Source: Micromonospora sp. RP3T (GTDB lineage: Bacteria; Actinomycetota; Actinomycetes; Mycobacteriales; Micromonosporaceae). From it: a DNA stretch of 64,000 nt. Below are positions 58,221-64,000 of the stretch, one piece after another (the first letter of the stretch is position 1; the number at the start of each line of letters is the position of its first letter). The stretch is from assembly GCF_003027925.1 (NCBI RefSeq), contig NZ_PYPS01000008.1:1-64000 (forward strand), read 5' to 3'. The notes under the pieces were generated by a model. The model was not told the origin of the DNA, did no database searches, and saw nothing but the letters and a program-made list of their open reading frames with translations. A program made the position numbers and the translations under genes.

Positions 58221-59060
58221 TCACGTGGTGGTGAGCCACCCGAGGCGGGCCACCTGGAGCCCGAGCTGGAACCGGGTGGTGGTGCCGGTCACCGCCATGA
58301 GCCGGTGCAGCCGCCGGTGCAGCGTACGCGGTGAGATGCCCAGCCGTGCGGCCACCTTCTGGTCGGACAACCCCTCGGCGAGCAGGCGCAGCAGCAGGAC
58401 GGTCTCCGGGGCCGGCTCCTCCGGCCCGAGATGGGGATCGCGCACGACCGCCGAGCGGCGCCAGAGCGCCTGAAAGAGGTCGTCGACGGCGGAGTGCAGC
58501 GGCCCCGGCCACAGTGCCTGCACCCCGCGGGTCGGTCCGCCGCCACGGTCGTTGTCCGGATGGACCAGGAACGCGACCTCGTCGAAGATCAGTACGGTGG
58601 CCGGCAGCGTGGGCAGCGTGCGGACCCGTGCGCCGGCGGCGCGCAGCGGCCGGATCTCGGCGCGCAGCCGCTGCTCGTCGAGCGCGGTGCCGGCGTAGAG
58701 GGCATCGACCCGGGTACCGCCGGCCAGCAGGTGCAGCTTCATCTCCAGCCGGTGGTCGCCGCACGTCGGGTCGTACGGGGTGGCCTCCAGCACCCGCAGG
58801 TGGGTGCCCCTGCCGGGCGAGAGCATGCCGAGCATCTCGGTCGGCGAGACCGGTGTGGTGGGTTGCCGCGCCCGCTCCTCGGTGGCGGCGAACGCGTCGA
58901 AGGCGTCGAGCACCGTGCGGCCCGCCACCGTGACCGCGTCGGTGGCCCGCCGCTGTGCCAGCCGCACCGCGGCGATCGCCTCCGGGTGCCGCGCCGGTCC
59001 GGGCGTCGGCCGGTCGACGGCGGGCGGCTCCGGTGCGTCCCGGCCGGCGGTCACGGTCAC
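58221..59060 (-). CDS. LuxR-type HTH regulator, TrmB-like layout
   Basis: About 279 residues. The C-terminus is a LuxR-type HTH (LLAEGLSDQKVAARLGISPRT, then RFQLGLQVARLGW). The N-terminal part has helical residues and a region like LRAAGARVRTLPTLPATVLIFDE, resembling the effector part of TrmB/PLD-like regulators found in actinomycete clusters. The start is uncertain: GTG 59060 is proposed since the next gene upstream ends at 59116, but GTG 59054 or an overlapping start up to 59192 is possible. It is a paralogue of its two upstream neighbours. Confidence 0.72.
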   Translation of the reverse strand: MTVTAGRDAPEPPAVDRPTPGPARHPEAIAAVRLAQRRATDAVTVAGRTVLDAFDAFAATEERARQPTTPVSPTEMLGMLSPGRGTHLRVLEATPYDPTCGDHRLEMKLHLLAGGTRVDALYAGTALDEQRLRAEIRPLRAAGARVRTLPTLPATVLIFDEVAFLVHPDNDRGGGPTRGVQALWPGPLHSAVDDLFQALWRRSAVVRDPHLGPEEPAPETVLLLRLLAEGLSDQKVAARLGISPRTLHRRLHRLMAVTGTTTRFQLGLQVARLGWLTTT

Positions 59061-59115
59061 CGGTGGCTCGTCCGGCGGGACGGGCCGTGCCCTGGCGGGG
59101 AGGCGCGCGGCGACA

Positions 59116-60033
59116 TCAGATCCATCCCTCGCGTACCGCCCGGGTGGCCAGTTGGAAGCGGTTGCGGGCCCCGGTCTTCGCCCGCAGCACACCGAGACGT
59201 CGGTACAGCGTGCGTCGGCCCATCCCCAGGGCGTCGCAGATCGCGTCGTCGGACAGGCCGCCGTTGAGCATCAGCAGCAGCCGCCGGTCGGTGGCGCGCA
59301 GCGGGGCCCGGGGGTCCTCCGGCGCGTCCGCCGACACCGGCGCGGCCAGGTTCCAGCAGACCAGGAACACGTTCGTCAGGGCGTCGAGCACCGGCGTCCG
59401 CCCGGTGACGACGAACGCGCCCGCCGGGCCGGCCACGAAGCCCGTCTCGTCGTCCACCAGGTGCAGCCGGATCGGCAGCGTGTCCAGCAGCCGGCCCTCG
59501 AACCGGCGGGCCCGGCCGTCGTGCGCGCTGCCGGCCTGCCACGGCGCGAACGCCCGGTACCGCCGCCCGAACGACTGGGCGGTGTGCACCACGGAGATCG
59601 GCACGGGGGCCGGTTCGAGGTCCACGAAGGGCTCGTTGTCGAGGACCCGGACGTGCCGGCCGGCGCGGCGGACGGCGGCGCGCAGGCGGGTCGACGCCGT
59701 CGCGGTGTCGACCAGCTCCACGCCGTGCTCGCCCGGCCCGGGGGCCCGCCCGAACTGCTCGTAGAGGTCGGTGAGGCGTCGCGCGGCCCGGTCGATGCCG
59801 GCGAGCCGCTCGTCGACCAGCACCTTCACCGACGCGGTGGGATTGCGTGGGGTGACGACGCCACCGGACTCGACGGCCAGGCCGGCGTCCACCAGCTCCG
59901 TCAGGGCGCCGCGCTGCTCCGGGTCGACCTCGTCGAGCGGGATCCGGTGCCGGTCGAGCAGCGCGGGATAGCTGCGCGCCGCCGCGCCGGAGACGCCGAG
60001 CACCCGCAGGGCGTGTTCCACGGAATGGGTCAC
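59116..60033 (-). CDS. LuxR-type HTH regulator, TrmB-like layout
   Basis: A 305-residue regulator. The N-terminal winged-helix-like region (residues 1-70, ALRVLGVSGAAARSYPALL) and helical segment are followed by a PLD-like middle domain (HVRVLDNEPFVD, IRLHLVDDETGFV) and a C-terminal LuxR-type HTH (LNGGLSDDAICDALGMGRRT, then RFQLATRAVREGWI). GTG 60033 overlaps the stop of the upstream gene (GTGA), so the two are coupled. The first-domain organisation matches TrmB-type sugar or effector sensors; the ligand is unknown. Confidence 0.8.
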   Translation of the reverse strand: MTHSVEHALRVLGVSGAAARSYPALLDRHRIPLDEVDPEQRGALTELVDAGLAVESGGVVTPRNPTASVKVLVDERLAGIDRAARRLTDLYEQFGRAPGPGEHGVELVDTATASTRLRAAVRRAGRHVRVLDNEPFVDLEPAPVPISVVHTAQSFGRRYRAFAPWQAGSAHDGRARRFEGRLLDTLPIRLHLVDDETGFVAGPAGAFVVTGRTPVLDALTNVFLVCWNLAAPVSADAPEDPRAPLRATDRRLLLMLNGGLSDDAICDALGMGRRTLYRRLGVLRAKTGARNRFQLATRAVREGWI

Positions 60034-60947
60034 GGCGTTCCGCCCACGGTCAGCGCGAGCTGGAACCGGGTCGCGCAGCCGTGCAGGCGCATCAGGTCGT
60101 GGACCCGCCGGGCGAACGTGCGTACCGAGATGCCCAGTGCGAGGGCGGCGTCGTCGTCGCTGGGATGCACGGCGAGCGCGGCCAGGACGTCCTCGTCGGT
60201 CGTGCGGCCTCGCCGGGCCGGGGTGCCCGCGGCCTCCTCCCAGCGCTTGTCGAACAGCGTCCGCAGCATCCGCAGGACCGGCGCGGAGGTCGTGCAGAGC
60301 ATCTCCGCTGCCGGGTCCGGCCCGGTGGACGACCGCGCGGACGCCGGCGCGACCGGCGGCTCGTGCCACAGCCAGGCGGTCGGAACGGGATCGTCGAGGA
60401 GCAGAAAACGGATCGGGGAGGGGCTGCCGAACCGGGCGGGCGCCGCCAGGCCCGACGACGACCGGGTTCCCGCGAACGGATGGCGACCCCGGTGCAGGAC
60501 GCGGAACCGGCCGACCGGCAGGCGGGTGATCATACGGATCCGCGCCGCGGTCGTCGGTGCGCCGGGCGGGCCGTCCATCAACCGCACCTGCCGCCGGGCG
60601 TGGTGGCTGCGGGCGACGGCGACGCGTACCGCGTGGGAGGGATGGACCCGCCGGACGAGGACGGGCTCGTCGGCTGCTGGCCGTACCGACCGCGCGAACG
60701 CCTCCAGTACCGTTGTCTGCGCACCGCGGACGGCGGCCGCCGCGCGCATCCGGGCCGCGGTCACCGCCTGGCCGGTGTCCCGGGGCCGCCCGGTCGCCGG
60801 GTCGATCAGCCCCGCGTCGAGGAGGTCGACGGGCTCGGCCGGCGGGTCGAGGTGGACAGTGCTGCCCAGGAGGGCTTCGTACCAGACCTCGGCGGACGGC
60901 GAGACGTCGAAGACGGGCGCCGATCCGGTTCCCTCGTCACCCCTCAC
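60030..60947 (-). CDS. LuxR-type HTH regulator, TrmB-like layout
   Basis: A 305-residue paralogue and the first gene of the minus-strand row. The middle part resembles its neighbours (MITRLPVGRFRVLHRGRH, IRFLLLDDPVPTAWLW) and the C-terminus carries an HTH (LAVHPSDDDAALALGISVRT, then RFQLALTVGG). GTG 60947 lies 6 bases after a -10 box with a -35 box at 18-base spacing, giving a leaderless start; ATG 60998 upstream would overlap the promoter and has no ribosome site. Its end overlaps the next gene by GTGA. Confidence 0.78.
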   Translation of the reverse strand: MRGDEGTGSAPVFDVSPSAEVWYEALLGSTVHLDPPAEPVDLLDAGLIDPATGRPRDTGQAVTAARMRAAAAVRGAQTTVLEAFARSVRPAADEPVLVRRVHPSHAVRVAVARSHHARRQVRLMDGPPGAPTTAARIRMITRLPVGRFRVLHRGRHPFAGTRSSSGLAAPARFGSPSPIRFLLLDDPVPTAWLWHEPPVAPASARSSTGPDPAAEMLCTTSAPVLRMLRTLFDKRWEEAAGTPARRGRTTDEDVLAALAVHPSDDDAALALGISVRTFARRVHDLMRLHGCATRFQLALTVGGTP

Positions 60948-60953
60948 GCACCA

Positions 60954-60983
60954 ACTATGAGTGCCGTTCTCGCGCCTGTGCAA
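60954..60983 (-). promoter_or_regulatory. Promoter of the HTH-regulator row (leaderless)
   Basis: On the minus strand TTGCAC (60978-60983) and CATAGT (60954-60959) are separated by 18 bases, and GTG 60947 follows 6 bases later. This is the best sigma-70-like promoter in the window and predicts a transcript starting at the GTG. The rest of the divergent gap (60984-61160) shows no gene. Confidence 0.6.
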
Positions 60984-61160
60984 GCGGTCATTCGACATAC
61001 GTGGTTGACCTGCGTCGACATCGTTCGGTCCGGCCCGGTTTCCGGCAGGTCTCTGCCACTGGCACCGTTGTGCCTTCGTTCGCCGTGCGTGCCGGGTTAA
61101 CTGACACCGGACTCGTGACCCGATGTCGCCAGGTGTCACGCGGACATGCGGGAGTGTGCC

Positions 61161-62306
61161 GTGCCGGAATGGTTGTCGGGCCGAGGGTCGCAATCAGGGA
61201 TGTCACATCCCACTTTTGCTTCGAGTGCGCGGGTCACCGCCGCCGTCGCCGGTGAGATCGCGGCAATCGCCCAGCTCCCGGAGCCGGCGCGGCGAGATCT
61301 GCTGGCCGCCGTGGCGACGGGAATGCGCCTGCTCGCCATGGACCCGACCCCGCTGACGCCTGCCGATGTGGATCGCATCCGTGCGGGGGTCCGCGCTTTG
61401 GCCGCCGCAGGTTTGTCCCTGGCCGAATTCATCCGTTGTCAGGAAATGTGCGCCAGTCGTGCGGTGGCGATCCGCTGCCGCGATGCCGATCTGACCAGAC
61501 CGGACGCGTTCGTGAAAACGCTCCATCGGGCCGGCCGACATTGGCGGGATCTTTCCCCGGAACTGTTGGGTCTCTTTCTCGACGAGTCGGCCGTCCGGTC
61601 CGGTGTGCCGGCCGCGGCGCAGGTCGCCCGGGCGTTGCTCGACGGGTCGCTGACGCCGAACCTCGCGGCCGCCTGCGGTCTTCCTCAGCCGGTCGACGGC
61701 TACCTCGTGGCCGCGCTGCCGGGCGTGCCCGAGGTGGTGGGCCCGCTCGCCGAGCGCGGCCGGCGGGACCTGCTCTGGCACCACGATCGCGGTGAGCTGG
61801 TCCTGCTCACCCCGGTGACCGGCGCGGCGGCAGGTGTCGACGCGGCCCGCAGCCGGATCAGCGACGCCCTGCGGGCGCTGCTGCCGATGGTCGGCGTGCC
61901 CGCCGTCGGGGTGTTCCGCCCCCAGCGCCAGGTGGCCGACGCGGTGCGCGAGTCCCGGCGGCTGCGGCCGTTCGCCGTCGCCGCCGACCTGGCGGAGGTC
62001 CTGCACGCCCCGGAGGACCTGGCGGTCGACCGCGGTGTGGCGCGGCTGCCGGAGGTCGCCGCCGGCCTGCGCGCGGTCCTGACCCCGCTCGGGGCCGGCA
62101 CCGAGCTGCGGCGGACGTTGCGGACGTTGTACCGGGTCGACCTGCACCGGGCCCGCGCGGCGGAACTGCTCGGGGTGCACCGGCAGACGCTGACGTACCG
62201 GTTGAACCGGATCCGGGAACTGACCGGCGTGGACCCGCTCTCGGTCCGGGGCGTTGCCGTGCTCGCCGCCGCGCTGGCGGCCGAGGCGGAGGACTCCCGG
62301 CCGTGA
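61161..62306 (+). CDS. PucR-type transcriptional regulator
   Basis: About 381 residues. The N-terminal half is helical and sensor-like (LAAAGLSLAEFIRCQEM). The centre resembles a GGDEF-like CdaR/PucR domain (GYLVAALPGVPEVV, LLWHHDRGELVLLTPV). The C-terminal HTH is typical of PucR (DLHRARAAELLGVHRQTL, then YRLNRIRELTGVDPL). GTG 61161 is preferred since GGGAG lies 6 bases before it; ATG 61146 and ATG 61200 are alternatives. It is divergent from the HTH row and overlaps the next gene by GTGA. Confidence 0.82.
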   Translation: MPEWLSGRGSQSGMSHPTFASSARVTAAVAGEIAAIAQLPEPARRDLLAAVATGMRLLAMDPTPLTPADVDRIRAGVRALAAAGLSLAEFIRCQEMCASRAVAIRCRDADLTRPDAFVKTLHRAGRHWRDLSPELLGLFLDESAVRSGVPAAAQVARALLDGSLTPNLAAACGLPQPVDGYLVAALPGVPEVVGPLAERGRRDLLWHHDRGELVLLTPVTGAAAGVDAARSRISDALRALLPMVGVPAVGVFRPQRQVADAVRESRRLRPFAVAADLAEVLHAPEDLAVDRGVARLPEVAAGLRAVLTPLGAGTELRRTLRTLYRVDLHRARAAELLGVHRQTLTYRLNRIRELTGVDPLSVRGVAVLAAALAAEAEDSRP

Positions 62307-63436
62307 CCGACCTTCGCCGACTGGTACGGCACGGCGTCGACCCCGCCCACCACCTCGCGCTGCGGCGGGCCGGCGAGCGGGTGCCACTCCTGGCCGACGT
62401 GTCCCGCACGGATCCGGAGATGCTCCGCGCGGTCCTGCTCCTGGCCGCCGCCGCGATCGATCCGATCACGGCTCACCTGCGCCGCCATGCGACGAGGGTG
62501 GCGCTGCACTGCGTGCGGGCGCTGGTGCCGCTGGCCAGTCTGGTCGAGGCGAGCCGGACCGTCGTCGAGTCGCTGCTCGCCGAGGTGTGGACCCGGTGCC
62601 CGCCCGGGCACGCGGACGCGGCGCAGCGGCTCACCCTGCGGATCCTCGGGATCCACCGGCGCGTCGGGGCCGTCTTCGCCGAGGTCTACCACCCGGCGAA
62701 CCGGCGGCGGGCCATCGTGGACCACCGCGCCGGGGCGTTGGACCTGCTGGCCGGCCGGTTGCCCCCGGACCGGCGGGACGCGCCCGGCGGTTACCTGGTC
62801 GCGTCGGTGGGCCTGGTCGGCGACGGGCCGCAGGTCGTCGAGCGGCTGCTGGGCGTGGCCGACCGGGGCGAGGCCTACGCCCGGTACGAGCCGTCGGGCA
62901 ACTACGTGGTGGTGATGCTGCCGCTGGCGGACGGCACCGCCGGGGCGCGACGCGGCGCGGAACAATCGGTCGCCGGCCTGGTCTCCGAGTTGGGTGGGCT
63001 GGTCGTCGGTCGGACCGCCGGCTGCGCCCACGCCCGCCGGGTCGAGGAGATACCGACGGCGTTGCTGGAGGCGGAACGGGCCCGCCGGCCCCGGTCGAGC
63101 CGCTACCTCGGGCCGGTGCGGCGCAGCGGTGAGCTGCTGCTCGCACTCTCCTACGAGGACGACCAGGACCTCGTCGCGCAACTGCGGGCCCGGCTCGCCC
63201 CGCTACGCGCGGAACCGCAGCTGCTGCGCACGCTGGTCGTGCTCTTCGACAACGACCTGGATCGGGGGAGCACGGCCGCCGCGCTGCACATCCACCGCGG
63301 CACGCTGACCGACCGGTTGAAGCGGATCAACGAGCTCACCGGCATCGCGCCGACCGGTGTGCTCGGGATCCGCCTGCTCTCGGCGGCCCTGCACCTCGAC
63401 CGGGCCCTGGGCGTGCCGGGCGGACGCGGCCGTTGA
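62303..63436 (+). CDS. PucR-type transcriptional regulator (second)
   Basis: A 377-residue paralogue of the preceding gene: helical N-terminal half, a middle domain (GYLVASVGLVGDGPQVV, NYVVVMLPLADG) and a C-terminal PucR HTH (NDLDRGSTAAALHIHRGTL, then DRLKRINELTGIAP). GTG 62303 overlaps the stop of the first, so they are made together and may act as a pair. No target is evident. Confidence 0.82.
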   Translation: MTDLRRLVRHGVDPAHHLALRRAGERVPLLADVSRTDPEMLRAVLLLAAAAIDPITAHLRRHATRVALHCVRALVPLASLVEASRTVVESLLAEVWTRCPPGHADAAQRLTLRILGIHRRVGAVFAEVYHPANRRRAIVDHRAGALDLLAGRLPPDRRDAPGGYLVASVGLVGDGPQVVERLLGVADRGEAYARYEPSGNYVVVMLPLADGTAGARRGAEQSVAGLVSELGGLVVGRTAGCAHARRVEEIPTALLEAERARRPRSSRYLGPVRRSGELLLALSYEDDQDLVAQLRARLAPLRAEPQLLRTLVVLFDNDLDRGSTAAALHIHRGTLTDRLKRINELTGIAPTGVLGIRLLSAALHLDRALGVPGGRGR

Positions 63437-63495
63437 GCAAGTGCCGAGATGCGCCGCGCCGGTGCCAACAATCTGCGGATGGATGCTAATTGATG

Positions 63496-63522
63496 GATCG
63501 GCTGATACTGGATCAGCCGATC
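63496..63522. repeat. Perfect inverted repeat before the LysR gene
   Basis: GATCGGCTGAT (63496-63506) and ATCAGCCGATC (63512-63522) with a five-base spacer. It could be a terminator for the PucR pair (60 bases after its stop) or an operator in the LysR promoter region. Adjacent A+T-rich bases (GCTAATTGATGG, 63484-63495) favour a regulatory role. Confidence 0.6.
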
Positions 63523-63529
63523 GGTCAGT

Positions 63530-63565
63530 GAGGCCCCTCCGAAAGGTGAGTCGACGGAGGGCCTC
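63530..63565 (+). terminator. Second hairpin in the leader before the LysR gene
   Basis: GAGGCCCCTCCG (63530-63541) pairs with CGGAGGGCCTC (63555-63565) with one bulged C and a 13-base loop. It follows the first inverted repeat closely and lies 43 bases before ATG 63609. It could terminate read-through from the PucR genes or act as an attenuator. Confidence 0.5.
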
Positions 63566-63608
63566 CCGCGTGCAACCGGCAGACGTAGGGCCGGGAAGGG
63601 AGTCTTGG

Positions 63609-64000
63609 ATGCAGTGGGAAGACCTGGTCACGTTCCGGGCGGTGGCGACCGACCTGTCCTTCACCCGGGCAGCGCAACGCCTGCACATCAGCAAGCCCGT
63701 GGTGTCGGCGCGGGTCAAGAGGTTGGAGCGTGGCCTCGGCGTCCAGTTGTTGCGCCGGGACACCCGTAACGTCACCCTCACCGAACTGGGACGCCGGTTC
63801 CTGCTGCGCGTCGACGACCTCACCGAGTCGCTCGAATCGGCCTGCCAGGAGATCTCCGAGGCCGTCGAGCCCGCCGACCGGCCCACCGTGCGGGTCGGCA
63901 TGGTGGGGACCGTCACCCCCGCCACGGTGACGCTGCTCGACCGCGTCGACACCGCCCTGCTCTCGGTGCGCTGGACGGCGGACTCGGCCACCGCCGCCGA
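63609..64000 (+). CDS. LysR-family transcriptional regulator (3' partial)
   Basis: The first 130 residues of a LysR regulator, cut by the window end. The N-terminus has the standard winged HTH: MQWEDLVTFRAVATDLSFT, RAAQRLHISKPVVSARVKRL, LGVQLLRRDTRNVTLTELG, then the linker helix (RVDDLTESLESACQEIS) and the start of the effector domain (VRVGMVGTVTPATV). AAGGGAG lies about 8 bases before ATG 63609. Its target cannot be told; LysR genes usually control a divergent neighbour, but here the upstream genes run in the same direction. Confidence 0.88.
   Translation, partial: MQWEDLVTFRAVATDLSFTRAAQRLHISKPVVSARVKRLERGLGVQLLRRDTRNVTLTELGRRFLLRVDDLTESLESACQEISEAVEPADRPTVRVGMVGTVTPATVTLLDRVDTALLSVRWTADSATAA

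Overview
The window is a very GC-rich stretch typical of an actinomycete chromosome. Dense GTG/ATG starts, four-base stop/start overlaps, AfsR/SARP-type regulators, Tat and Sec secreted hydrolases and mixed natural-product genes suggest a filamentous actinomycete, possibly of the Micromonosporaceae. That placement is inference; no rRNA or other phylogenetic marker is present.

Layout. (1) 1-2367: two tandem secreted GH18 chitinases; the first is cut by the window edge and their chitin-binding modules are almost identical DNA. (2) 2599-5437: a compact class III lanthipeptide locus, with a LanKC synthetase followed, in a four-base overlap, by a 44-residue precursor with two labionin-type Ser/Ser/Cys motifs, then a clean terminator hairpin. 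(3) 5597-6400: a DUF1206-type membrane protein on the minus strand. (4) 6506-33064: a 26 kb NRPS/PKS operon, largely translationally coupled: type II thioesterase, methyltransferase, A-FkbM-T NRPS, a Rossmann dehydrogenase plus a PLP-fold enzyme, an A-T NRPS with a condensation-domain remnant, an AT-less ketosynthase lacking one catalytic His, an A-T-C-T NRPS, a LanB/PEARL-like aminoacyl-tRNA-dependent ligase homologue, a KS-AT-KR-ACP PKS, and a C-A(Ser)-T-TE NRPS fused to an MFS exporter. (5) 33032-35347: a second LanB/PEARL-like paralogue on the minus strand. (6) 35394-39686: KASIII-like enzyme, ACP, E1-alpha and an E1-beta/lipoyl/E2 fusion, resembling the ketose-derived two-carbon loading systems of naphthyridinomycin and quinocarcin. 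(7) 39781-42699: an AfsR/SARP regulator that probably controls the cluster.

Downstream, 42877-57717 looks peripheral or core: a Tat-exported glycosidase-like protein, a secreted three-repeat protein, two more AfsR-like regulators, isocitrate dehydrogenase, a secreted SGNH hydrolase with a Ser/Pro/Gly-rich linker, phosphatidylserine decarboxylase, and a HEAT-like repeat protein. The right end (57753-64000) is a block of transcription factors: four related LuxR-type HTH proteins in a minus-strand row, two coupled PucR-type regulators, and a LysR regulator cut by the window end.

How it may work: sections 4-6 appear to build one hybrid molecule from amino acids (the terminal module reads as Ser), one malonate-type unit, a possible C2 or other acyl starter from a TPP/lipoyl complex, and perhaps an aminoacyl-tRNA-derived residue. 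The product would be released by a thioesterase with a Cys nucleophile and exported by the fused MFS domain. The lanthipeptide locus lies 1.1 kb upstream behind its own terminator; whether the two systems are linked cannot be decided from sequence alone.
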